A DNA stretch of 64,000 nt, from positions 310,001 to 374,000 of the forward strand of contig CP130741.1 of the NCBI GenBank assembly GCA_030586155.1, written 5' to 3'. This DNA is from Eubacteriaceae bacterium ES3 (GTDB lineage: Bacteria > Bacillota > Clostridia > Eubacteriales > Eubacteriaceae). Each line of letters begins with the position of its first letter. The stretch's first letter is position 1. This document shows, piece after piece, positions 39,401 through 48,260 of the stretch. Below the pieces are notes generated by a model. It saw only the letters and a program-made list of their open reading frames with translations, ran no database searches and had not been told where the DNA came from. The position numbers and the translations under genes were made by a program.

Positions 39401-40105
39401 ACCTGAAAAAGGTTTTGGTTCTCTGATGGATATTGATAAACTTATACAGGTTACAGCTGGTGATATTGGTATAATAGGTTTTGGTTCTCTGATGGATATT
39501 GATAAACTTATACAATTTTAATCAGGGATTTGATGCAACGCCGTTTTGGTTCTCTGATGGATATTGATAAACTTATACATGTTTAATTTCATGACATCTA
39601 ATGAAGTGTTTTGGTTCTCTGATGGATATTGATAAACTTATACGCAACAAATTATTTCCATCCTTAATGATTCGTTTTGGTTCTCTGATGGATATTGATA
39701 AACTTATACGGAGTTTTAGTGCTGATGAGTTTAGACAACGTTTTGGTTCTCTGATGGATATTGATAAACTTATACCAACGTCCCCGCTAATAGTTTCTGA
39801 CAGGTGTTTTGGTTCTCTGATGGATATTGATAAACTTATACTATTCGCCTGGCTGATACTCACCGCACCATGTTTTGGTTCTCTGATGGATATTGATAAA
39901 CTTATACTGAGCGTGACTGAAAACGTGGACGGTATCCGTTTTGGTTCTCTGATGGATATTGATAAACTTATACTAAAGAAATGACCTCATTTATCTGTTG
40001 TTCGTTTTGGTTCTCTGATGGATATTGATAAACTTATACCCATCAACGGTTGTTACCGTACAATTTTCAGTTTTGGTTCTCTGATGGATATTGATAAACT
40101 TATGC
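36443..40105 (+). CRISPR. Type II-C CRISPR array, 56 repeats and 55 spacers
   Basis: The 36-bp repeat starts GTTTTGGTTCTCTG and ends GATAAACTTATAC. I located 56 repeat starts one by one, from 36443 to 40070; the period is 65-67 bp, so spacers are 29-31 bp. Repeats appear identical except the last, which ends TATGC instead of TATAC, the usual sign of the trailer end. Spacer 7 (36875-36904) is identical to spacer 26 (38128-38157), and spacer 32 (38523-38552) to spacer 35 (38721-38750). The neighbouring spacers in each pair differ. Confidence 0.98.
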
Positions 40106-40201
40106 GCATAACGATACCATACGACGATGCTGCCTCGTTCATTGCGGTGACCGTTCTAAACAATGGTTCTGATTCAAATCGGTGAAAGCTGATAAATGTT
40201 T

Positions 40202-41506
40202 TTAAACAACCCAACTGGGGATACTATTCAGCGCCCACAAAGGCAAATTAAGAAGCCAATCTTCCTTTCTATAGTCAGTCATGGCAGTACGAATTGATAA
40301 ACTTGGCTGAAATTTCTCATAATAAGTTTTCAGGCTTTTGGCTTTTAAATTTGTTTCAGCTTTGACCTCAATGGGAATAATCTCATTACCTGAATCAATT
40401 AAAAAATCGATTTCGGCACCGCCACGATTGTTTGTCCAGTAATAAGTTTCTAAGCTATCAAATGTTTTTAGCTGCTGTAAAACATACTGCTCAGTTAAGG
40501 CGCCTTTAAATTCTTTAAAAAGTTCATTTCCCTGAAGCAATACCCTTTGGTTCAGCCTGACCATGCATGACAATAAACCCACATCAAGTAGAAAAAGTTT
40601 GAAAGATTTTAAGTCTTCATAAGCTTTCAGTGGGAGGTTGGGAGCAGTAACACGGGGGATTTTATGAACAAGACCACAATCGGTAAGCCAAAGCATAGCC
40701 ATTTCATAATCTTTTGCTCGAGATCCTTCTTTAACAAGACCATAGATGAATTTTCTGTTCTCTTTACTCAATTGAGAAGGGATACTGTTCCATAGCATCC
40801 TGATGCGGGGAATAATATCATGGGGTGCATGCTTTGAAAAATCCTGTTCGTAGGCTGCGAGAATATTATTTTGAATCTCTCTAGCTTCATTAAAGTCACG
40901 ATTTTGGGAAAAGTTCACCACTACTTCCGGCATGCCTCCAACATAGTAATAATATTTGAGCATCTCAATGTATTCTTGTTTAAACGTGGATGCCATTTCA
41001 AAATCACCAACATCAATGAGCTTTACAAATGATTCTTTTCCTAAAGCCTGCATAAACTCTGTAAATGATAGGGGGTACAGGTCAATAAATTCAACTTTTC
41101 CGACAGGAAATGAAGTGCCTTGATGTAGAGCTACACCGAGTAAAGAACCGGCACAAATAATCTGGTAGTCTGGAGCATTTTCATAAAAATATTTTAAGGC
41201 TGTTAATGCCTTTGGGACTTCCTGAATTTCATCGAAAATCATCAGTGTATCTAATGGACTGATTTTATGTCCAGCATAGAGTTCCAGTCCTATTATAATC
41301 CGTTCTATATTCATATCAGTATCAAATAAGTCTTTCATCGTCTGATTATTGTCGAAATTTATATAGACTGTTTTGTCAAAAGCGTGCTCTCCAAACGTTT
41401 TCATCAGCCATGTTTTACCCACTTGACGTGCCCCCCTTATAATAAGCGGTTTTTTTTTCTTTTTCTGTTTCCATTTATTTAGATATTCAATAGCTTTGCG
41501 ATACAT
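40202..41506 (-). CDS. AAA ATPase with DUF4143 domain
   Basis: 434 residues from ATG 41506 (GAGGTG 8 bp upstream). The N-terminal P-loop ATPase has RGARQVGKTWLM (Walker A), TLMIFDEIQEVPKAL (Walker B) and ICAGSLLGVAL (sensor). The C-terminal DUF4143 part has a restriction-endonuclease-like core: NRGGAEIDFLID...IIPIEVKAE, with the Asp and Glu-x-Lys in place. These proteins are widespread, often in variable regions; function is unsettled, and nucleic-acid binding has been suggested. It lies head-on towards the end of the CRISPR array, and a decayed CRISPR repeat lies just beyond its 5' end, so it may have inserted into the array's trailer. Confidence 0.85.
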   Translation of the reverse strand: MYRKAIEYLNKWKQKKKKKPLIIRGARQVGKTWLMKTFGEHAFDKTVYINFDNNQTMKDLFDTDMNIERIIIGLELYAGHKISPLDTLMIFDEIQEVPKALTALKYFYENAPDYQIICAGSLLGVALHQGTSFPVGKVEFIDLYPLSFTEFMQALGKESFVKLIDVGDFEMASTFKQEYIEMLKYYYYVGGMPEVVVNFSQNRDFNEAREIQNNILAAYEQDFSKHAPHDIIPRIRMLWNSIPSQLSKENRKFIYGLVKEGSRAKDYEMAMLWLTDCGLVHKIPRVTAPNLPLKAYEDLKSFKLFLLDVGLLSCMVRLNQRVLLQGNELFKEFKGALTEQYVLQQLKTFDSLETYYWTNNRGGAEIDFLIDSGNEIIPIEVKAETNLKAKSLKTYYEKFQPSLSIRTAMTDYRKEDWLLNLPLWALNSIPSWVV

Positions 41507-41681
41507 TTTTATCACCTCACAATAAAAGTATACCCTGCAAAAACAAAAAATACAACGAATATAAGTAGAAATAATACATATTTTACGGCGAAAAAACGTA
41601 TGCCTATTAATATGACTAAATTTTATGATTTGCTATGGCATCATAGTGCAAAAAAATTTAGATAATTAATAGAGCGCAATA

Positions 41682-41706
41682 CTCTGATGGATAACGATAA
41701 ACATAT
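41682..41706 (+). repeat. Orphan degenerate CRISPR repeat
   Basis: CTCTGATGGATAACGATAAA continues to CATAT; over 25 bases it matches the inner part of the array repeat with about three mismatches, in the same orientation. It lies 1.6 kb past the last array repeat and beyond the DUF4143 gene. It is a decayed repeat, or less likely a chance match. Confidence 0.7.
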
Positions 41707-41772
41707 TTGATTTAATACAAATTGAATAAAAATATGGGATAATGAGTAAAAAGTTAAAACAGCGAGGTCATC

Positions 41773-42306
41773 ATGAACATCGAAACCATCGAAGAAAAAA
41801 TTGCGCAGTACCCAATTTTTGAATACGCTTTTATCAATCCCAAAGAAATAAACTGTTTTAAGGCAGTCAGAACTATATGTGAGCAGGAGTGCCCTCAATT
41901 TGGCCAGTCATGGTCTTGTCCGCCGGCGGTTGGAAGTCTTGAAGAATGTAAAACGCGGGTTAAAGATTATGAACATGCCCTGATTTTTTCTACCATCTCG
42001 GAAGTGACTGATTTGCTTAACATGGAGGAAATGTTAGCTACAAGGGGAGAGCATATCGAAATCGTCGAAGCACTTAAAAAAGAGGTCTTTGAAGAATCGG
42101 ATGATATTCTGATTCTGACTGCTGAGTCCTGTGCGATTTGTGAAAACTGTGCTTACCCGGAAGCAAAATGCAAGCATCCTCATAAAATGTACCCCTGCGT
42201 GGAAAGTCATGCCATTAGCGTGACGGATATTTGCGAAAAAAATGGCTTGTCTTTTCTAAATGGGCACAATGTAGTCACCTGGTTTGGAATGATATTTTTC
42301 AATTAA
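41773..42306 (+). CDS. DUF2284 predicted metal-binding protein
   Basis: 177 residues, rich in Cys. CEQECPQFGQSWSCPPAVG near 37-54 and CAICENCAYPEAKCKHPHKM near 118-137, with a further Cys in MYPCVESHAI, are the DUF2284 signature. Four or more Cys are spaced as for an iron-sulphur or zinc site. The family has no established biochemical role; it is frequent in anaerobes. It has its own start region (GCGAGGTCATC before ATG) and a terminator shared with the convergent exporter operon. No functional link to its neighbours can be seen. Confidence 0.8.
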   Translation: MNIETIEEKIAQYPIFEYAFINPKEINCFKAVRTICEQECPQFGQSWSCPPAVGSLEECKTRVKDYEHALIFSTISEVTDLLNMEEMLATRGEHIEIVEALKKEVFEESDDILILTAESCAICENCAYPEAKCKHPHKMYPCVESHAISVTDICEKNGLSFLNGHNVVTWFGMIFFN

Positions 42307-42331
42307 AAAACGGCCTGAGGGCCGTTTTTTT
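42307..42331. terminator. Bidirectional terminator
   Basis: Perfect stem AACGGCC/GGCCGTT with loop TGAG, A-rich on one side and seven T on the other. It can end both the DUF2284 gene and the convergent exporter operon. Confidence 0.85.
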
Positions 42332-43496
42332 ATGCTTCCGCTTTTCTGTTTTTTAAAAGGACCATGGTAATGCCCAGGATGGCAACCCCAAAGCCCAGCA
42401 CCAGTGCCATATTGGTGAGAATACCTGTTAGGGTATCACCGGATAATGATGCAGTGGTAGCAATTGTGTTGTTGGAGAGGACATACCAGTAGGTTGGAGT
42501 GAAACTGGCAATGGATAAAACCGTATCACCTAGCAGTGATTGTTCAACAAATACGCCGCTGATAAATGAGGTGCCCAGGGCAAAGACATTAGCAACAGCA
42601 GACATGGCGCCGCGGCTCTTGATCAGGTTGCTTATCAGAAAGCTGATAGACAGAGCGGTCAGAGTAAAGATAAAGGAGTTGAGTGTTAATAAAGCGCCTT
42701 TTTCACTAAACATAATGTCTCCGTTTAGAATAAAACTGACAAGAATCATCAGAAGCCAGGTTGCGACTGCAAAACTCAGACTTCCCAGAATTAACTGACT
42801 GTTATAGTTGAGTGATTTTAAGGGGGCACTGAAATTTCTCTTTTTAAGATCGGGCTCATTAAAAACCAGCATGACCGAACAAACGCCAAGAATTAGAATG
42901 GCGAACAGCGAGTAGGACATAAAATTAAAGAAGTAACCTACTTTTTCAGCAGCAGCGCTTTCATCGCTGTTGTAATTAAGAGTGACGGCAGTGCTTTTGG
43001 ATAAATCGTCCTTAACTGATTGAACCAGCTCATATTCGCTGACAACATCAGCGTAATTCAGATAAGTTTGGGCGGTATTGAGATACTGGTTGATGCGCAG
43101 GTCCAAAAATGTGGCACTGGTGGAATTAGGAACCGTTGTTTTTTCGAGTTCAGCCGATTCACCATTTAAAAAATGGTCTGTAAATCCAGAGGGTATTCTT
43201 AAAATATAATCCACTTCCCGAAAGAAGAGGGCATCCTGAAGGCTTTGTGTTTCATCAGGTAGATTAACCATATTGGTGTTTTCGGACAGATAAGAAATGA
43301 AACCGTCAAGGAAAACTGAATCGTCATCTTCATTAATCAAAGCGATGTTAATTTTGGTTTCTAAAAAATCCGTTGAAACAGGTGGATTGTAACTGGTAGT
43401 AAAGATGAGCGTTAAAACCATAAATACGATTAGATAGATCAGCAGCTGCATCCGGTTCTTTAAAATGATTTTGAAAAAAGCTTTATAAACTTGCAT
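42330..43496 (-). CDS. ABC-2 type exporter permease (second subunit)
   Basis: 388 residues with one N-terminal membrane helix (about 17-35), a large external domain (about 40-205) and five helices in the C-terminal half, the ABC2_membrane_3 layout. GGAGGC lies 4 bp before its ATG, and its start overlaps the end of the upstream permease gene by 14 bp. With the permease and ATPase genes before it, it forms a three-gene exporter resembling LnrLMN of Bacillus subtilis (resistance to membrane-active polyenes). Export of an antimicrobial or lipid-like compound is inferred; the substrate is unknown. Confidence 0.82.
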   Translation of the reverse strand: MQVYKAFFKIILKNRMQLLIYLIVFMVLTLIFTTSYNPPVSTDFLETKINIALINEDDDSVFLDGFISYLSENTNMVNLPDETQSLQDALFFREVDYILRIPSGFTDHFLNGESAELEKTTVPNSTSATFLDLRINQYLNTAQTYLNYADVVSEYELVQSVKDDLSKSTAVTLNYNSDESAAAEKVGYFFNFMSYSLFAILILGVCSVMLVFNEPDLKKRNFSAPLKSLNYNSQLILGSLSFAVATWLLMILVSFILNGDIMFSEKGALLTLNSFIFTLTALSISFLISNLIKSRGAMSAVANVFALGTSFISGVFVEQSLLGDTVLSIASFTPTYWYVLSNNTIATTASLSGDTLTGILTNMALVLGFGVAILGITMVLLKNRKAEA

Positions 43497-44607
43497 ATTT
43501 TTGCCTCCTTATAACAAGAAATGTAAGGGTTAGGAAAACTGCTATAAAACCGCATAATAGAATAATGTTTGTATAAAATCTGGTGTGGTCAGTATAGTAA
43601 TAAAGGGCATAAAAGCTGTCGGTAATCAGATTTGCAGGATTTATATAGGACAGGATGGGAAGGTTTTTGCTGACGAGGTACTTCATGTTTTCAAACATCA
43701 TGCCGGCCAGAAAACTCATTCCCATGGTTGAACCGATCAGGATTCCCATTTTTACCCCTTCTTCCCGTTTGACAACGGAAGCGATAAAGGCCCCGAAGCT
43801 TACCCCTGTGATGGATCCAACCAGACAGGTTAAAGCGATATAGCCTAACTGATCGCCGAAATCGATTTTCAGGACGAATACCAGAAAACTCATCAGGACA
43901 GCGATTACCGTCATTTGAATGGTTGCGGCTGCCAGCATGGAAGACAGAAATATATTGAGTTTATTGGCAGGTGCCACGCTGACTCTGGCCCCTACTTCCG
44001 AAAGGTCAGCTTGGATCGCGGTAATTTCTTTAAGTCCCAGAAAACCGCCATAGAGGCAGGCCATGGCAATCAGGGTGTAAAAATAGTTGACCAGCTGATC
44101 CGGATTATTTCGTGAAGGAGTCACTTCAGTAAGATATTGCTGATTGTCAGTTAGTGAGTCGATGAGTCCGGCGCTAAGTGCCTGGGGATTGTCAGTAATG
44201 ATGGACGTTAGAGTCGATGAAACCTGCAGGTACTGATCGACAAAACTTTTAATGATCGTCTGATTAATACCGGATTGTGAAACAATCAACGCAGGTGTCT
44301 GGTCAAACAGGATAATACCATCAACCTGGTTGTTAAAAAGCTCTTCATTGGCCTCTTCTTGCGAAGGTTCGGAAATAATAAAAAGATCTGTTTCTTTGGC
44401 TGCTTCTAAAAATGATGAACCTTTTTCGCTGTCTTCTTTTAGAACGATGGCCAAATTGATTTTTTCAAAATCGTCGATACTGCTGATATTTGACAAGGCC
44501 AGGTAAAAAAGACTGCCTAGAATAATCGGAAATAACAAGGTCCAGAACATCATTTGTCGATCTCGGAGGATACATTTCAAACGATAGATATAATTATGAA
44601 AAAACAT
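43483..44607 (-). CDS. ABC-2 type exporter permease (first subunit)
   Basis: 374 residues from ATG 44607, chosen because AAGGAGG lies 6 bp upstream; a longer frame to 44658 would overlap the ATPase gene and has no such site. Layout is the same as in its partner: helix at about 18-38 (MFWTLLFPIILGSLFYLAL), external domain about 40-205, and five to six C-terminal helices including FGAFIASVVKREEGVKMGIL, a frequent ABC-2 motif. It should pair with the other permease and the ATPase as a heterodimeric exporter. Confidence 0.82.
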   Translation of the reverse strand: MFFHNYIYRLKCILRDRQMMFWTLLFPIILGSLFYLALSNISSIDDFEKINLAIVLKEDSEKGSSFLEAAKETDLFIISEPSQEEANEELFNNQVDGIILFDQTPALIVSQSGINQTIIKSFVDQYLQVSSTLTSIITDNPQALSAGLIDSLTDNQQYLTEVTPSRNNPDQLVNYFYTLIAMACLYGGFLGLKEITAIQADLSEVGARVSVAPANKLNIFLSSMLAAATIQMTVIAVLMSFLVFVLKIDFGDQLGYIALTCLVGSITGVSFGAFIASVVKREEGVKMGILIGSTMGMSFLAGMMFENMKYLVSKNLPILSYINPANLITDSFYALYYYTDHTRFYTNIILLCGFIAVFLTLTFLVIRRQKYASL

Positions 44608-44617
44608 GGCATCCTCC

Positions 44618-45550
44618 TTAATCCCGAAGTTCTTTCCCAGTGATCTCCAGGAAAACATCGTTTAGAGTTGGGGGTTCGGAAAAGACTCTGCCGATTTGAA
44701 TAGCGTCCTTTTTCAGCAAGTCGAGAATTGGAATCAGGTTATTTTTACCGCGGCTTGATTTTATGATAAGTTGTGAATCAACCAAATCGGCACTGATAAT
44801 ATTGGGGAAATCGGCTATTTCTGAAAGGTTGAGATCCTGTGGATTAAGGAGTTCAATAGAAATATGTTCACCGGTTTTAATGATTTCTTTTAAAGATTCA
44901 TTGGTGCCAGAGGCAATAATTTTTCCTTTGTCCATAATGGCGATGCGCGAACAGATTTGTTCGACCTCTTCCATATAATGGGAAGTATAGATGATAGTTG
45001 CACCATTGGCATTGAGCTTCTGAATCCCTTCCAGAATACTGTTTCGGCTCTGAGGATCGACAGCTACTGTTGGTTCGTCCATAATAATCAGATCGGGTTT
45101 ATGGGCAATCCCGCAGGCAATGTTGAGTCTTCTTAGAAGACCGCCGCTGAGTTTTTGCGGCAGAAATTTTTTAAAATCCCGGATTCCCACAAAGTCGATG
45201 GCTTCTTCTACCAGCTGACGGCGTTTGGCTTTATCGGCAACATACAATCCGCAGAAATAATCAATGTTTTCATAGACGGTGAGTTCATCAAAAACTGCAA
45301 CATTCTGCATTACGACACCAATTCGCTTCTTTAAGTCGTAGGCTTCGGGATGCATGGGTTTGTCATAAATTTCAATGTCGCCCTTATCATACTTGAGTAA
45401 CGATAAAAGACAGTTGATAGCGGTTGTTTTACCAGAACCGTTGGGACCAAGCAGTCCGAAAATCTCGCCCTCGCGAACTTCCAGATTCAGATGATCCAGT
45501 GCAATCAGATCACCGTAGCGTTTGACCAGATTTTTTATTTTAATAACCAT
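44618..45550 (-). CDS. ABC exporter ATP-binding protein
   Basis: 310 residues. Walker A is GPNGSGKTT (about 35-43), the Q-loop region reads GVVMQNVAVFDELT, the signature is LSGGLLRRLNIA, Walker B is LIIMDEP and the H-loop is IIYTSHYMEE. The C-terminal 80 residues are the DrrA/NatA-type regulatory extension that ends in SEPPTLNDVFLEITGKELRD. AAGGAGAACACC precedes the ATG. First gene of the exporter operon, transcribed away from its two-component system; energises export with the two permeases. Confidence 0.92.
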   Translation of the reverse strand: MVIKIKNLVKRYGDLIALDHLNLEVREGEIFGLLGPNGSGKTTAINCLLSLLKYDKGDIEIYDKPMHPEAYDLKKRIGVVMQNVAVFDELTVYENIDYFCGLYVADKAKRRQLVEEAIDFVGIRDFKKFLPQKLSGGLLRRLNIACGIAHKPDLIIMDEPTVAVDPQSRNSILEGIQKLNANGATIIYTSHYMEEVEQICSRIAIMDKGKIIASGTNESLKEIIKTGEHISIELLNPQDLNLSEIADFPNIISADLVDSQLIIKSSRGKNNLIPILDLLKKDAIQIGRVFSEPPTLNDVFLEITGKELRD

Positions 45551-45631
45551 GGGTGTTCTCCTTTTCTTTTTTCTAAGTAAATTCTACTCGAAGCAGACAA
45601 AATTTTGAAGTGAGCCGGATAATGATAGGGT

Positions 45632-45645
45632 ATGACAAATGTCAT
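45632..45645. promoter_or_regulatory. Palindrome between exporter and two-component genes
   Basis: ATGACA-AA-TGTCAT, a perfect 6-2-6 inverted repeat in the 143-bp gap between the divergent ABC operon and the kinase gene. A NarL/LuxR-type dimer would fit such a site, so it is the likely operator of the adjacent response regulator. Confidence 0.55.
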
Positions 45646-45693
45646 GATTTATGATACAGTATTGACAAGAATCATAGGGGAATTCGGGTAAAA

Positions 45694-46758
45694 ATGAATA
45701 AATCAATGGATAAGATAATACTGTTTATCTGCTGTTTGGCACTCTTTGCAAGTACCGTGGAGATGGTGTATAAGATAGTTCCAGTACTGATAGCGGTTAT
45801 TTTTTCAGCTGCTTTGGGTTATGTAGACAAGAAGAAGGCGGCAGTCGGAATTTATATTTTTTTTACGGTGGCCAGTTTCTTTTATCGGGAGCTGATTTAT
45901 TTTCTGCCGCTGATTGCTTATGATATCATGAGCGGTGAAACTAGCTGGTTTTTATTTCTGGGCTTGCTTCCCTATTTGACTGGTTTTTCTGGTTTGCCAA
46001 TTACAGGTCTTGTTTTAATTCCGCTTTTTATGGGACTGGGATATTTTTTGAAGCGTCGAACGATAATGCTTGAAACGATAAAAACAGACTACTATAAGCT
46101 TCGTGATAATACCAAAGAAACGGCACTTCAGCTGGAAAATAAAAATCGTCAACTACTTGAAAAGCAGGACTATGAACTGAACCTGGCTACACTGGCGGAA
46201 CGCAATCGTATTGCACGGGATATCCATGATAATGTCGGTCATCTCTTGTCGCGAAGTATTTTGCAGACCGGTGCTCTGCTGGCAACAACAAAAGACCAAG
46301 GCGCTAAAGAAGGATTGACGAAAATAAAAGAGACCCTGACTGAAGCGATGGATAGCATCAGAAACAGTGTCCATGATCTTCATGAAGAAAGCTTTGATCT
46401 GGAAGTGGAGATACAATCACTCCTTAATCAGTTCACCTTCTGCCCGGTTACATTTGAATACGACATTTTAGATAATCCATCGAAAGAAATTAAATACTGT
46501 TTTGTTTCGGTTGTTAAAGAAGCACTGTCAAATGTAATCAGGCATTCGAATGGAAATCTGGTTAAAGTAAGGGTGCGGGAACATCCGGGCTTCTATCAGC
46601 TGGTGTTCTGGGATAATGGTAAAGTGGAAAAAATGGGTCAGGGCATCGGTCTTGAAAACATCGAGGATCGAGTCAAAAAACTTAAAGGGAATGTGAATTT
46701 CGGGATGTCGGACGGATTTCGGATTTTTATATCAATACCAAAGGAATTTGAGGAGTGA
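45694..46758 (+). CDS. NarL-type sensor histidine kinase (HisKA_3), LnrJ-like
   Basis: 354 residues. Four or so membrane helices occupy about 5-125, with very short loops, typical of kinases that sense membrane stress or an exporter's substrate. A coiled coil follows, then the HisKA_3 motif LAERNRIARDIHDNVGHLLS with phospho-acceptor His178, and a HATPase with VVKEALSNVIRHS and GQGIGLENIEDRVKKL. It is divergent from the three-gene ABC exporter and is followed immediately by its response regulator. This layout matches known exporter-regulating pairs such as LnrJK; the inducing signal is not known. Confidence 0.88.
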   Translation: MNKSMDKIILFICCLALFASTVEMVYKIVPVLIAVIFSAALGYVDKKKAAVGIYIFFTVASFFYRELIYFLPLIAYDIMSGETSWFLFLGLLPYLTGFSGLPITGLVLIPLFMGLGYFLKRRTIMLETIKTDYYKLRDNTKETALQLENKNRQLLEKQDYELNLATLAERNRIARDIHDNVGHLLSRSILQTGALLATTKDQGAKEGLTKIKETLTEAMDSIRNSVHDLHEESFDLEVEIQSLLNQFTFCPVTFEYDILDNPSKEIKYCFVSVVKEALSNVIRHSNGNLVKVRVREHPGFYQLVFWDNGKVEKMGQGIGLENIEDRVKKLKGNVNFGMSDGFRIFISIPKEFEE

Positions 46759-46760
46759 TC

Positions 46761-47396
46761 ATGAAAGTTTTAGTGATTGACGATGATCAGCTGGTCTGTG
46801 CGTCTTTAAAAACCATTATTGAAGCAGATAGTGGGATTTCGGTGATTGGATTAGGGCATGATGGACAGTCTGCCATCGATTCTTTTCACCGCTTAAAGCC
46901 TGATATTCTTTTAATGGACATTCGGATGCAGGGAATGACTGGTCTGGAAGCCGGCGAAAGAATTTTAAAGGAAGATCCCACGGCTAAAATTTTATATCTG
47001 ACGACCTTTTTAGATGATGAATATATTGTCAAAGCCCTGAAAATTGGTGCTAAGGGCTATATGGTCAAACAGAATTTTGAAAGTATCGTCCCCTCGCTTC
47101 AAGCTGTGGCTGCAGGGCAGACGGTTTTTGGAGCCGATATTATTGAAAAAATACCAGAACTGATGGGGCATGAAATAAAAATTAGACTTGAAGAGTTTGA
47201 TTTAAACGAAAAAGATATGGAAATGATTTCCCATGTGGCCCAGGGGCTTTCCAATCGTGAAATTGCCGGTATTCTTTTTCTCAGCGAAGGAACCGTGAGA
47301 AACCGGATTAGTCTGATCCTGGAAAAACTTTCGCTAAGAGATCGGACTCAGCTGGCTATTTTCTATTACAAGAATGGGCTCGATAGAAGAAAATGA
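46761..47396 (+). CDS. NarL/LuxR-family response regulator
   Basis: 211 residues from ATG 46761 (AGGAG 5 bp upstream; a GTG at 46755 overlaps that site). The receiver domain has VIDDDQLVCASL, the phospho-acceptor Asp53 in LLMDIRMQG and the conserved Thr/Lys region (YLTTFLDDEYIVKAL...GAKGYMVK). The LuxR helix-turn-helix at about 150-205 reads ISHVAQGLSNREIAGILFLS, then EGTVRNRISLILEKL. It should bind the ATGACA palindrome upstream of the kinase gene and switch on the exporter when phosphorylated; that target is inferred from position. Confidence 0.9.
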   Translation: MKVLVIDDDQLVCASLKTIIEADSGISVIGLGHDGQSAIDSFHRLKPDILLMDIRMQGMTGLEAGERILKEDPTAKILYLTTFLDDEYIVKALKIGAKGYMVKQNFESIVPSLQAVAAGQTVFGADIIEKIPELMGHEIKIRLEEFDLNEKDMEMISHVAQGLSNREIAGILFLSEGTVRNRISLILEKLSLRDRTQLAIFYYKNGLDRRK

Positions 47397-47501
47397 TTTG
47401 AGTCCTTTGTTTTGTACTTACAGGATAGGGTAAAAAATGAAATAAGAGTCACCTTAGGTGATTTTTCTGGCAGGATTGAATATTTTACAAGGAGGTCGTC
47501 A

Positions 47502-48260
47502 ATGATTTTTTATTTTTCAGGAACTGGTAATTCGCTTCATCTGGCAAAGGTTTTGGCTGAAAAAACGGGTGAGAATCTGGTTAATATCGCCCAAACGATA
47601 GATGAGGGAATGCTTGAATTTGAACTTGAAGAAAATGAAAGGATTGGATTTGTTTTTCCGGTATATGCCTGGGCGCCCCCGGAAATCGTACTTGATTTTA
47701 TTAGGCATCTGAGTCTTATGGGAGAGGTTGGCTATGTTTTTGCCGTTATCAATTGCGGTGGAAGTGAAGGGAAGACCACCAGTATTTTAAAGAAGGCATT
47801 AGAAAAAAAAGGCATGGAGCTTAACAGTTCTTTTACCCTTCAGATGCCCAGTAATTATATAATCGGTTCTGATGTGGAATCACAGGAAGAGGCAAGTAAA
47901 AAACTTCAAGCTGCTGCTCAGAAGCTGATTGAAATTGGTGAAGTCGTTAAAAATTACAAAAAAGGATTTTTTCATACGCTTCCTGGCAATATGCCCGGTA
48001 TGAAATCGAAACTGGCTGGTTCCATGTTTAATCAGTTTGCCCGAAGCACGGGTAAGTTTTATGCCAATGATGAATGTAATCAGTGTGGACTTTGCGTGAA
48101 AATTTGTCCGCTTCATACTATTTCATTAGAGGATAAGCCGGTTTGGGGAAAAGACTGCACCATGTGTTTGGCATGTATTAATCGGTGTCCCAAGAAAGCT
48201 ATTCAGTATGGTAAAAATACTGAGAAAAGAGGGCGTTATAGTCACCCAGATCTAAAATGA
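47502..48260 (+). CDS. EFR1-type flavodoxin / 2[4Fe-4S] ferredoxin fusion
   Basis: 252 residues from ATG 47502 (AAGGAGG 7 bp upstream). The N-terminal flavodoxin-like half starts MIFYFSGTGNSLHLAKVLA, the FMN phosphate loop, and contains GFVFPVYAWAPPEIVLDFI. The C-terminal end has two ferredoxin motifs: CNQCGLCVKICPLHTI and CTMCLACINRCPKKAI, giving two 4Fe-4S clusters. It should carry electrons in the cytoplasm; partners unknown. Its stop overlaps the next start by 4 bp, tying it to the exported protein and the nitrilase that follow. Confidence 0.85.
   Translation: MIFYFSGTGNSLHLAKVLAEKTGENLVNIAQTIDEGMLEFELEENERIGFVFPVYAWAPPEIVLDFIRHLSLMGEVGYVFAVINCGGSEGKTTSILKKALEKKGMELNSSFTLQMPSNYIIGSDVESQEEASKKLQAAAQKLIEIGEVVKNYKKGFFHTLPGNMPGMKSKLAGSMFNQFARSTGKFYANDECNQCGLCVKICPLHTISLEDKPVWGKDCTMCLACINRCPKKAIQYGKNTEKRGRYSHPDLK

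Noticed and set aside
36787-39984. Open frames on both strands with repeated FGSLMDIDKLI or SLSISIREPK / YKFINIHQRTK peptides
   Set aside because: They are the CRISPR repeat translated; the 66-bp period is a multiple of three, so frames stay open by chance. Not genes.
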